From an uncultured Sediminibacterium sp. (GTDB taxonomy: Bacteria > Bacteroidota > Bacteroidia > Chitinophagales > Chitinophagaceae), in contig NZ_CAMLMJ010000013.1 in the NCBI RefSeq assembly GCF_946481145.1, forward strand, positions 41,263 through 105,262: a stretch of 64,000 nucleotides of DNA, given 5' to 3'. Positions 9,801 through 18,900 of this stretch are shown one piece after another; position 1 is the first letter of the stretch; each line of letters opens with the position of its first letter. The position numbers were made by a program, and so were the translations under genes. The notes beneath the pieces are model-generated. The model worked only from the letters and a program-made list of their open reading frames with translations, had not been told where the DNA came from and did not search any database.

Positions 9801-10726
9801 TTGATGACCATATCTGCTTCAGAAGCAATGTACACTTTACCCTTGCCGGTTCCATTTACATTGTTAGCGAAACTAGCCATATAACCTCTTTTCAAAATAA
9901 ATGATGATATCGCATTATCTAGACCACCGGGTATAGTTGCTCCCTTGTAAATAATATCTTCTTTGATCTCAGCAGCATTACCTAGTTGTTGTGAGCCACT
10001 AAAGATTTTTAGTACAGTAAAATTGCTTGCATAAGGTCTGATCACCGCACCTGTTTGATAGTATTGTTGTATTCTGAAATTCTGATCCAATGTGCCTGCA
10101 ACATTTTTAACGAGGATACTGCCTGTTTTCGTAGCGAGCTGATCAGGATTTTGTTGGTGCATATATACCCATGAGGCGGTATCTAAAAAATTCAGTACCA
10201 GTTGAGATGAAAAAGCTCCGGTTCTGAAATGTACAGTACTCTCACTTAATAAAGAAAGTACACCTTGATTGAGACTTCCTCCATTGATAGACAATTGCGT
10301 AGAAGATATTGTCAACCCTTTCTGTGCACACGCAAATACGATCGACCCATTGGCATTTACTTGTCCGGACTCGATCAGCATATTGTAATCGATCGGCATT
10401 CCAGGTTCAATACTGCCAGCTTTGGGATACTTATCTTTTGTAGGTTCGTGTTGACCTCTGCAAATAGCGTATGGGAAAGAATTTGCGCCGGGTAAACAAA
10501 TCGGGCTTACTCCCGGATTACCAGGTGGATTTGGTTTTTCATTGGTAATGCGCCAGTTCTTTTCATTAAAGAAATCCTGGTTCTCTTCACCTGTCCAATA
10601 AAGGTATTGTGAAGAAGCATTGCAAGGATTCCCTTTTTGTGCTTGAACAGTAATAGTGCATAAGAGTAAGCAACAAAAAGTGAACAAGACGAAAAGAGTT
10701 CGTTTAGGGGTGTAAAGAGGATACAT
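6866..10726 (-). CDS. Secreted GH128-like glycoside hydrolase with four CBM-like modules and T9SS C-terminal domain
   Basis: Predicted surface or extracellular polysaccharide hydrolase (1286 residues from ATG 10726; an upstream in-frame ATG at 10777 gives 1303, and positions below use that numbering). A signal peptide ends at TVQAQ. After a beta-rich N-terminal region comes a PF11790/GH128-type barrel at about 335-600, with candidate catalytic Glu411 in GFNESDN and Glu521 in WITEFN, plus HWYDWG. Four FEAE-type CBM6/35-like modules start near 620, 776, 936 and 1068; the last two are close copies, both containing SGAWCFNGGAP. The end (about 1221-1303, YPNPVNANTTV to RKMIVL) is a type IX secretion sorting domain. 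Known GH128 enzymes are endo-beta-1,3-glucanases, but the PUL points to galactans, so specificity is open. Confidence 0.85.
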   Translation of the reverse strand: MYPLYTPKRTLFVLFTFCCLLLCTITVQAQKGNPCNASSQYLYWTGEENQDFFNEKNWRITNEKPNPPGNPGVSPICLPGANSFPYAICRGQHEPTKDKYPKAGSIEPGMPIDYNMLIESGQVNANGSIVFACAQKGLTISSTQLSINGGSLNQGVLSLLSESTVHFRTGAFSSQLVLNFLDTASWVYMHQQNPDQLATKTGSILVKNVAGTLDQNFRIQQYYQTGAVIRPYASNFTVLKIFSGSQQLGNAAEIKEDIIYKGATIPGGLDNAISSFILKRGYMASFANNVNGTGKGKVYIASEADMVINNIDIALQGNISFIRVVPWNWVTKKGTGGSYPQLDAGWYYNWGLGSSSQPNYEYIPMAWGAGGASPASINQMIAKKKTTHALGFNESDNCSGESGQYNNLCQPAVAVAYYENLMSMGLRLGTPAPRENGPTTWLLEFARIAKEKNVRFDFVAVHWYDWGSNPATSPNASAQQIFARFKTYLNNVYNIYKLPIWITEFNANPNRTNSIQEDFLKLALPYLDTLRFVERYAYFQPNAANSQNPVESANYLNADGSLTNIGEVYKNHTSVPSIPQATLECSNNLDLTLPVVAVSGNTLAFEAECGKSLGNKWTIHAQETVSNGLYIRGDDNLVGESALAKQVHFEFDLATAGTYRVWLNAASVGTGSIRIAVDGQTVENITPLTSASFTWFQIPRFYDLGEGKHRLTLEFPNSNILLDQVVITNDLPDFDSLKKEVGHCTPSELRWGLTTTNIETFYEAEAAVKGVHWQTKTTTNAKGGAYTESETGVTSTDAPQGIDQVLSFTVNVTTADEYDIWAKIQALNTGAGLWISVDHESFRKWNNLTNSTFEWYWKKFHYSYGSEERGFSYFLEPGDHNVRIAIASGGVQVDRLAVVSKGKNPENTDPNVLLLSAKLEFEAEDAVILGNASIVTCSTSSNGKLVNPFNVNTNGVRFNQIVAESAGAYKLKVSYISAAVRSFRLIVNGTIMGRQQVAISGAWCFNGGAPAIYETTVILKRGNNNIDITPFSGDAPFIDKIKLERADVNGLSLEAETAELAGASAIVTCNTSSNGALVNMLAATGNAIRFNNILAAEGGNYLMDVYYITAVDRNLRLSVNAQPFTTQSFITSGAWCFNGGAPKMKTIEVSLIQGINSIELRPTGSDAPFIDRIVFRQAVQQTNNTKETVAVTTKETITENTNDKEFILYPNPVNANTTVTLIVPEVFHGQSLSVRVTDIGGRATYTAEKLQAVNRQIRLQQGFNRGMYTVTISNGTATITRKMIVL

Positions 10727-11022
10727 GGCAAGTTTAGTTTTGGTGAATTTTGCTTGTATCAAATTTATTTTAGCCATTTCTTAGTACTGAGGGCTTATTT
10801 GGTCAGAAAAGAGGTCCATTTGTTTTTTTATTGAAACTTATCTTTTGGGTATGTGTTTATGCGGTTTTATTCATGAACTGAAACATTTGTGCCCCTTGAA
10901 TGAATGTTTATTTTCCTAAAACTGGTTTCTGTTAGGCTAATTTTAAAGTACGATTCAAAAATTTAAACAGAACCTGCAACTGGCAGCAAAGTCTTGCAGG
11001 ATTGTACATACAATTGTCACTT

Positions 11023-12426
11023 ATGATCATTCGAAATGTAGTAGTGCTTCTTATAATAATGGCCTCTTTGTCTGTTGTAGATGCACAAACAAAACTTCCT
11101 TCTTTTTTTTCTGATAATATGGTATTACAGCAAAAAGACTCTGTAGCTATTTGGGGAACCGATGCTCCCGGAAAAAAAATTACAGTAACGGGTAGTTGGG
11201 GAGCATCTGTAACCACAGTAACAAATACAAGCGGGCATTGGAAACTAAAATTACTTACAACTCAAGCAGGAGGACCTCATATTGTCAACGTTAAAGGAAG
11301 TTCAGAACTGACTTTTCAAAATGTGCTCTTAGGGGAAGTATGGTTTTGTTCTGGACAATCAAATATGGAAATGCCAATGAAAGGTTTTGCGGGACAGCCA
11401 ATTATAGGCAGTAATGAAGCCGTCTTGCAATCGCGTAATGATCAGATTCGTTTCTTTCACACACCTAAAACGCCGAGTTTATTACCTGTAACAGATGTAA
11501 AGTCTACCTGGAAAAAAGCAGAACCTGCTAACACATCGGAGTTCAGTGCCGCTGCTTATTTCTTTGCAAAAAAAGTACAATCTGTTTTAGGTGTACCTGT
11601 AGGCATCATTCAGTCTTCGTGGGGTGCATCTACGATTGAAAGCTGGATGGATAAAGAGTCATTGGCATCATTTCCTCATGCTATCATTCCTGATACGCTT
11701 CCAAAGATTACGCCGAATAGAGAACCTACTATTATGTTCAATGCTATGTTATATCCCTATATCGGTTACACTATTAAAGGTGTATTATGGTATCAAGGAG
11801 AAGCCAACAGAGAGAATGCTCATCAATATCAGGCATTGTTCAGCACCATGATTCAGTCATGGAGGGCACATTGGAAGCAAGGCGATTTCCCTTTTTATTT
11901 CGTACAGATCGCGCCATTTGAAATGGGAAAAACCAATGCTGCATTTTTACGTGAAGCTCAACTTAAAACCATGCAATCCGTTTCCAACACAGGTATGGTA
12001 GTAACCTTAGATATCGGTGATAGAACAGTGATTCATCCTCCGCAAAAAGAGCAAGTAGGAAATCGATTGGCTTATTGGGCATTGGCAAAAACATATCAAA
12101 TCAAAGGCATTGGTTTTGCCGGTCCGGTGGTAAAAATAGCAATGCCAAATAAAGAAGGCAGGATGGTATTAACTTTTGAAAATTGTCCGAATGGCTTATC
12201 TAATTTTAATAAGCCCATGACTCAATTTGAAATTGCTGGTGAAGACAGTGTGTTTCATCCCGCTACTGCTATGATCAATAGGGATAATCCTAAAGTGTTA
12301 GTGGTGTGGAGTGAACAGGTAAAAAGCCCCAAAAGCGTACGCTATGCTTTCAAAAGCTGGACAGATGCTTCACTGTTTAATACTGAAGGGTTGCCAGCAT
12401 CTTCTTTTAGAACAGATGATTGGTAG
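11023..12426 (+). CDS. Sialate O-acetylesterase family SGNH esterase
   Basis: Predicted periplasmic carbohydrate O-acetylesterase (467 residues) that removes acetyl groups from sugar chains. ATG 11023 gives a clean signal peptide (MIIRNVVVLLIIMASLSVVDAQ). A beta-sandwich domain (about 25-110) is followed by the SGNH domain with the nucleophile serine in CSGQSNMEMP, the block VLWYQGEANRENA, and the late Asp-His region DIGDRTVIHPPQKEQVG. The family name covers esterases acting on many acetylated glycans, so sialic acid is not implied. It is divergent from the GH128-like gene and is probably the first gene of a run with the beta-helix protein and the sulfatase. Confidence 0.9.
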   Translation: MIIRNVVVLLIIMASLSVVDAQTKLPSFFSDNMVLQQKDSVAIWGTDAPGKKITVTGSWGASVTTVTNTSGHWKLKLLTTQAGGPHIVNVKGSSELTFQNVLLGEVWFCSGQSNMEMPMKGFAGQPIIGSNEAVLQSRNDQIRFFHTPKTPSLLPVTDVKSTWKKAEPANTSEFSAAAYFFAKKVQSVLGVPVGIIQSSWGASTIESWMDKESLASFPHAIIPDTLPKITPNREPTIMFNAMLYPYIGYTIKGVLWYQGEANRENAHQYQALFSTMIQSWRAHWKQGDFPFYFVQIAPFEMGKTNAAFLREAQLKTMQSVSNTGMVVTLDIGDRTVIHPPQKEQVGNRLAYWALAKTYQIKGIGFAGPVVKIAMPNKEGRMVLTFENCPNGLSNFNKPMTQFEIAGEDSVFHPATAMINRDNPKVLVVWSEQVKSPKSVRYAFKSWTDASLFNTEGLPASSFRTDDW

Positions 12427-12576
12427 TCTTAGCAACTGATTTGCCATAAATCCCCCTCATTTTTGAAATATCCGTTGCTATAAAGGTGATTCTTATCAAA
12501 TAAATTTGATATCTGTGATACTATTGATTGTTGGTTTAATAACAGTCATATTCATCAACCACTTCAACCACTTGCC

Positions 12577-14208
12577 ATGAAGATCAAAGGGTTCCTTTTT
12601 TTATTATTAGCGATGATGATTGGAGTATCTTCTTCAGCAACGAATTATTATATCAATTCTCAATCCGGTAGTGATACCAATGATGGCAAGAGTAAGCATC
12701 GACCTTTTAAAACAGCAATTCCTTTACGTGCAATCCCATTACAGCCGGGTGATTCTATTTTGTTTGCAACCGGATTGCGATACACCGGTATGTTGTCTTT
12801 ATCGGATGTGAACGGAACGCAGGATCGTCCTATTGTTATCAGCAACTATCGTTTTAGAAGCGATACTACAAAACCTATACTAGATGCAGGTAATGATCTT
12901 AATACAATACACCTTAAGAATACTTCACATATTCAGGTAACACAACTTGAGTTAACAGCGATGACTCCATATGGAAAAAGTGAAACAGGTAAGGCTGAAT
13001 TAAGATGTGGTATTCTGGTAGAAACAACCAAAGAAGAAATATTTCAGAATATTGTGTTGAAACATTTGGTAGTACATGATGTGTATTACAATGAGCCCGG
13101 TTTCAAACGTTCCGAAGCTGAAACAAAGTCAGCGAATGGCACACAAAGCTATGGTTGGGGTATTCGTTTTATCAACCAATCAAAGAAGGGAGTGATGAAA
13201 CAATTATCTGTATCCTTTTGTAAAGTCTACAATGTTAGTCATACAGGGATCAAGATTACGGCACCTGCTGAAGGTATCAAGGGTATGGAAGTTAATAACA
13301 ACGAAGTATTTGATACGGGAGGTCCGGGTATGCAATTTTCTGGTGTGAATGACGGACATATTCATCACAACAATATTCATCATTCAGGTTCTATAAAGGA
13401 TACGCGTAACTGGGGCCGAGGCAGTGGTCTATGGACCTGGAGTTGTTCTGATATTTTAATCGAACATAATCGTTTTGAATATGCCAATGGTCCGGGTGAT
13501 TCAGCCGGTGTCCATATTGATTTCAATTGTAGTCATGTAGTGGTACAATATAATTTCAGTGCCAATAACGCCGGTGGATTTTGTGAAATACTCGGAAATA
13601 ATTACAACTGCTCTTATCGATATAATATCAGCGTGAATGATGGATATCGTGTTAAAGGAAAAGATGGTGCTTTTCAGGAAGGAAAGATATTCTGGTTGAG
13701 TGGGTATCAAGGCGATAAACAAAAACCTACAGGTCCATTCAATAGCTACTTTTATAATAATACTATGTATGTTGGATCGGGCATTGTTCCCAAAGTAGCG
13801 ATCAGTGCTACTGCCAGCGGAATACTGATCATGAATAATATCTTTTATTTTGAAGATTCTGCTGTAATGGTTGCTGGTGATCAATTCAAAACCGATGCTA
13901 ATCTCCTGCAATCAGGTAATACCATCTTCAATAATAACTTGTTTTTGTACGCACATAATTGGCCAGCTGCTTTTCCCATTCAGGATGCACGTCCTTTAAT
14001 TGGTGATCCGCAGTTTCGAAAAAAAGCGGGTTTTGCATTGGTGGACTATCACCCAAGAAATACGAAAATGATTAAGGATAAAGGTATGGTGATACCGAAA
14101 ATACCGGGAGATAATGTTGGTATTAAAATAGGGTTGGATATGGCAGTTGACATTTTAGGAAATAAGATCAAAGGCAAGCCTGATATCGGGGCTATTGAAT
14201 TGCAATAA
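12577..14208 (+). CDS. Secreted right-handed parallel beta-helix protein (possible polysaccharide lyase)
   Basis: A 543-residue exported protein with a signal peptide (MKIKGFLFLLLAMMIGVSSSA). The N terminus has the pattern seen in beta-helix enzymes of the DUF1565/lyase group (YYINSQSGSDTNDGKSKHRP), followed by Asn/Gly-rich turns typical of stacked beta-helix rungs (for example HIHHNNIHHSG and NNEVFDTGGPGMQFSG). Such proteins are usually polysaccharide lyases or hydrolases. I cannot assign a PL or GH family or catalytic residues from sequence alone. It lies 150 nt after the esterase and 28 nt before a sulfatase, inside the PUL, which supports a role in glycan breakdown. Confidence 0.75.
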   Translation: MKIKGFLFLLLAMMIGVSSSATNYYINSQSGSDTNDGKSKHRPFKTAIPLRAIPLQPGDSILFATGLRYTGMLSLSDVNGTQDRPIVISNYRFRSDTTKPILDAGNDLNTIHLKNTSHIQVTQLELTAMTPYGKSETGKAELRCGILVETTKEEIFQNIVLKHLVVHDVYYNEPGFKRSEAETKSANGTQSYGWGIRFINQSKKGVMKQLSVSFCKVYNVSHTGIKITAPAEGIKGMEVNNNEVFDTGGPGMQFSGVNDGHIHHNNIHHSGSIKDTRNWGRGSGLWTWSCSDILIEHNRFEYANGPGDSAGVHIDFNCSHVVVQYNFSANNAGGFCEILGNNYNCSYRYNISVNDGYRVKGKDGAFQEGKIFWLSGYQGDKQKPTGPFNSYFYNNTMYVGSGIVPKVAISATASGILIMNNIFYFEDSAVMVAGDQFKTDANLLQSGNTIFNNNLFLYAHNWPAAFPIQDARPLIGDPQFRKKAGFALVDYHPRNTKMIKDKGMVIPKIPGDNVGIKIGLDMAVDILGNKIKGKPDIGAIELQ

Positions 14209-14236
14209 TAAAGGAGTATCACTTTAGACCTAGCAT

Positions 14237-15703
14237 ATGAAAAAAGTACAGCGATATTCTATTCATACTTGTTTACGTAAAGTTTCTCATCAGTTGGTGA
14301 TATTGATCCTTTGTGGAATATTCATGTTAGGTAATACAAGTTTTAAAATCACAACTAATTTATCAAAGCCTAATATCATTGTAATACTTATTGATGATGC
14401 AGGGTATGCTGATTTTGGTTTCATGGGCTCCAAAGATTTATTAACACCTAGGCTCGATGAACTAGCTAAAAAATCTTTTCGTTTTACTGATGCCCATGTT
14501 TCAGCTTCTGTTTGCAGTCCGTCAAGAGCCGGGTTATTAACAGGCAGATATCAGCAGCGTTTTGGTTATGAATGTAATGAAGGAGAAGGTTATACAGGAA
14601 TTGATATTCAACAAACACTACTTCCCAAGAGATTAGTAACAGCAGGTTATGTAACAGCCGCATTTGGCAAATGGCATCTAGGTTTCAAACAGGAACAACA
14701 CCCCTTGTCTAATGGCTTCCAATATTATTATGGATTTTTGAGTGGTGGCAGAAGCTATTTTTATAAACCGGATAAGGATGATCGCCCGGGTGTGCCAACT
14801 GCTTTATTAGAGAATCGTAAACAGGTAGCATTTGAGGGGTATTTAACGGATGTGTTAGGAGATAAAGCAGCTGACTTTATTCATGAAAATAAAAGCAAGC
14901 CATTCTTTATGTACTGGGCACCCAATGCAGTACATACTCCTCTAGATGCTGATCAAAAAGATTTAGAGAAGTTTCTGGGTCATCCTCGTCAAAAGTTAGC
15001 CGCAATGACTTTTGCGTTGGACAGAGCAGTAGGAAAATTATTGGATGCATTGCAGCAAGATCAATTACTCGATAATACCCTTATCTTCTTTTTAAGTGAT
15101 AATGGAGGAGCACATAATAATCAATCTGATAATTTTCCACTAAAAGGATTTAAAGGCAATAAATATGAAGCAGGGCATCGTATTCCATTCCTTGTTCATT
15201 GGCCTGCTAAGTGGAAGGGGGGCACCAACTTTACCGGACTTAGTTCATCACTTGATATTTTTCCAACTGTTCTGGATGCGGCAGGAGCTAAGAGTGATGC
15301 ATTCGCCGGCTTAGATGGTGTAAGTCTGATTCCTTTTTTAACAGGTACAAAGAAAGGCTCACCACATGAAGAATTGGTTTGGCGTAAAGATGGAGCTACT
15401 GCAATCAGAAAAGGAAATCATAAGCTGATACAGTTTCGTGGATTGGAAGATCGCTTATATGATCTAAGCAGTGATCTTGGAGAAACACGTGATATCAAAT
15501 CAACGAAGCCCGATGTTTACAGTGATCTAAAAGCAAGATTTGCGCTTTGGGAAAAAGATAAAATGAACCCTATTTGGACTGAAGGAGCATTGTGGGATAG
15601 TATTACGTTGATGATTCATGATGATCTTATGAACAATCGAAAGGTACGCGTTCGTAATCCTGAAGAATTAGAAAGGTTTCGTTCAATAAAAAATAAATAT
15701 TAG
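14237..15703 (+). CDS. Exported sulfatase (formylglycine-dependent)
   Basis: Hydrolyses sulfate esters on glycans in the periplasm (488 residues). After a signal-anchor-like hydrophobic stretch (about 20-36), the family start KPNIIVILIDDAGYADFGF provides metal-binding Asp residues. The signature CSPSRAGLLTGR has Cys93 as the residue converted to formylglycine. The conserved GKWHLGF and FFLSDNGGAHNNQ follow. It is the first of three sulfatases here, each with a different flanking sequence, which suggests different sulfate positions or linkages. The converting enzyme is probably the FGE at 24830. The exact substrate is not deducible. Confidence 0.92.
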   Translation: MKKVQRYSIHTCLRKVSHQLVILILCGIFMLGNTSFKITTNLSKPNIIVILIDDAGYADFGFMGSKDLLTPRLDELAKKSFRFTDAHVSASVCSPSRAGLLTGRYQQRFGYECNEGEGYTGIDIQQTLLPKRLVTAGYVTAAFGKWHLGFKQEQHPLSNGFQYYYGFLSGGRSYFYKPDKDDRPGVPTALLENRKQVAFEGYLTDVLGDKAADFIHENKSKPFFMYWAPNAVHTPLDADQKDLEKFLGHPRQKLAAMTFALDRAVGKLLDALQQDQLLDNTLIFFLSDNGGAHNNQSDNFPLKGFKGNKYEAGHRIPFLVHWPAKWKGGTNFTGLSSSLDIFPTVLDAAGAKSDAFAGLDGVSLIPFLTGTKKGSPHEELVWRKDGATAIRKGNHKLIQFRGLEDRLYDLSSDLGETRDIKSTKPDVYSDLKARFALWEKDKMNPIWTEGALWDSITLMIHDDLMNNRKVRVRNPEELERFRSIKNKY

Positions 15704-15724
15704 CCCTGATAAATACAAAAAATC

Positions 15725-15844
15725 ATGTTTACAAAGCCAAAACATGAAAGAATTTCAAAACATAATCAACGCCTGAGTATAAAACTGGCTATTATTTATA
15801 TGTTATTGATTCTTTTATTTATTTTTCTGATCGTTTTGATCTGA
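15725..15844 (+). CDS. Putative 39-residue single-span membrane peptide
   Basis: An ATG at 15725 opens a 39-codon frame ending in TGA at 15842-15844. The product has a basic N-terminal half (MFTKPKHERISKHNQRLSIK) and a C-terminal half that is almost entirely hydrophobic (LAIIYMLLILLFIFLIVLI), the pattern of a small membrane protein with one helix. It fills the gap between the sulfatase and the hybrid sensor gene, 21 nt after the sulfatase stop. A chance ORF in AT-rich DNA would be less likely to show such a clear split, but there is no homology evidence. Confidence 0.4.
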   Translation: MFTKPKHERISKHNQRLSIKLAIIYMLLILLFIFLIVLI

Positions 15845-15911
15845 TAAGTCACGAAGGCTGGATCTGAAATTTAGATGACTGTTAGATCTATATGAACTTA
15901 ACTCTGAAGAT

Positions 15912-18900
15912 TTGCTTGCTGCTATTGCCAAATATACTTGTGCATTATTACTATGTGTATGGTCATTGTATCCCTATGCACAAACGAGTAGTTCCTTTAT
16001 CAGTATTTCTGATGAGTTGGTCAACAATGAAGTAACTTCTGTTATTCAAGACAAAAATGGTTTCATCTGGTTTGGCACCAGAGGTGGTTTACAACGATTT
16101 GATGGTTATGATATGAGCTTACTCAAGAACAATTTTGAGCAAGGTAATAATCTATTGAGTCAATCCATTGAAGTCTTACAAAATGGTAAACAGAATACGA
16201 TTTGGATCGGTACTAAGTCGGGTGGATTGAGTTCTTATGATCTGAAGACAGGTAAGATTACCAATCATGTCAATCAGATTAAAAGTGCGGCAGGATTTAA
16301 TAGTGATTATATACTATCGATATTGGATGCAGATGATGAAAAATTATTTATTGGAACCTGGAAAGGATTTCAATACATGGATAAAAAAACGGGAAAGTTT
16401 TTCATCATTAATACCAATTGGAAAACTTTCGATATCCAATCTGATGGGCAATTGGGTTACTGGGTAGCGACCAGCAGTGGTTTAAAGCATTTGAATCGCG
16501 AGTTAAAAAATGATGCATCATACAACTTTGATAAAACCGGTATCAACATTACATCCATTGTTAGAGATACGAAGCGAAATTGTTTATGGTTAGGTAGCTG
16601 GGATCAGGGGTTGATACGTTTTGATCTAGAGACAAAGAATTATACCAACTATCGCCATCAGAAAAGTGATCCGCTCTCGCTAAGTTCAAATAATACGTAT
16701 CGATTGGTATTGGATTCAAAAGGTATGTTATGGGTAGGTACTTGGGGTGGAGGACTTAATAAATTCAATCCGGAAACAACGAGATTCGAAAAGATTGAGT
16801 TGATTATTCCCGGATTATACACGAATGACAATCAGATCATTCTAACCATTATGGAAGACCCATCCGGTTTATTATGGATTGGGACAGATGGTGCAGGTGT
16901 ATTCAAATTTGATCTCAATCAAAAAAGGTTTATCAATATTGGCTATGATCAAAGAGGGAATGGGTTACAAGCCAGTACACATGTATTATCTGTATTTGTG
17001 GATCGGTACAATAAACTTTGGTTAGGAACAAAGGGTGGGGGGATTCATTATTCCAAAGATTGGAAACAGTTCAAGACTGTGTCATTCACGGAAAAATCAT
17101 TTGCACAATCAGGATCAGGTGTTTATGAGTGTCGTTCTTTCATGGAAGACAATGATTTTCTGTGGATCGCTACTAATAAAGGATTGATTAGAATATTGAA
17201 TCGCTCAACAGCCGTTGGTAACTATGATATTTACACACCTGATGCACAGAATGCGTCACTTGCAAGCAGAAAAAAAATTAATGCAGTAGTAAAAGACAGT
17301 AAGGGGAAAATTTGGATTGGTACGCAAGAAAATGGTTTAAGTTGTATCATTGGATTTGATAAGAATCAACAACCCATATTTAAAAATTATTTACCTGATT
17401 TTGGGAATAAAACTGCGCTTCAAAATGAACGTATTAGTTGTTTGTTGATCGATTCTAAACAAAGATTGTGGATCGGTACCTATAAAGGACTTCATCTCTA
17501 TCATCCTGAAACTGATCAGTTTCAAGCTTTTATTCAAAATATAACGCCGGGTAAAAGTATCAGTAATAATACAATCCTTTGTTTGTCTGAAGATTTGCAA
17601 GGAAATATTTGGGCGGGCACACAATCAGGATTGAACAAGATAACAGGCATTGACGGTGATCAATTAAATGTGATTCCTTTTACTGTTAAAGATGGACTGC
17701 CTAGTGATTATATCCATGCTATTCAACCTGATCAGCGAGATTATATTTGGGCTAGCACCAATAAAGGAATCATTCGTTTCCATACCACTAAACATTCTTT
17801 TGGTGTATTTGATAAAAGAGATGGTATACGATCAGTAGTGTTTTCTGAGAATGCTTCTTATAAACACAAACAGGGAAAACTATTTTTTGGCGGATTGGAA
17901 GGACTTACTTTTTTTGACCCGGATAGTATCAGGATCAATCGCTTTGTTCCTCCCATCTATTTCACGAGTCTGACTATCAATAATCGTCCGTATGAATTTG
18001 GAAAAACAAGAGCAGACAGTGCCATTCTGGATCGGCCATTTTATGAAACAGATGCAATTACACTTACTTATGAAGAGAATATTTTTTCTATTGGCTTCTC
18101 TGCACTTGACTATCATGCCCCTGATAAAAATGAATACATGTATAAGCTGGAAGGCTTTAATAAAGACTGGGTGTATGCAGGGAGTAGTCGTTTGGTGTCT
18201 TTCACCAATTTAAAAGCAGGTACGTATTATTTAAAGGTAAAAGCTACTAACAGTGACAAAATATGGAATGACCAATATCGAGAATTGAAGATCACGATTC
18301 TGCCTCCACCTTGGAAAACATGGTGGGCTTATTCTATTTATGTGGGTATTTTCCTTTCCTTATTATGGGCTACCAGATACCTAGGTTTAAGACAAGCTGC
18401 ATTAAAGAATCAGCTAATGATTTCCCGAATGGAGAGAAATCAAGAAAAGAATTTGTCTGACTATAAAGAACGATTGTTTACCAATATATCACACGAGTTT
18501 CGAACGCCATTGACATTGATTCTAGGCCCACTGGAAGATTTATTGCAAAGAAAAAAAATGGATGGTATTGTAGAAAAAAATCTGAAGTTGATTCAAAAAC
18601 AATCCAAGCGAATGCTGAGAATGGTGAATCAATTGTTAGATTTTCAAAAAGCAGAAGCTGGAAGTATTATTCTAACACCTCAGCCGGGAGAAATAATTTC
18701 TTTTTGTTATAACGTATTCTCGCTTTTCGAAGATGAAGCTAAGCGAAAAAATATGCACTACACTTTTCATTCAGATGAAAGGTATTTCTCATTCTCTTTC
18801 GATCCGGATAAACTTGAGATCGTGATCTTCAATATACTTTCCAATGCTTTTAAATTCACACCTAATGGTGAAAATATTAGTGTAACCGTGAAGCGTTTGG

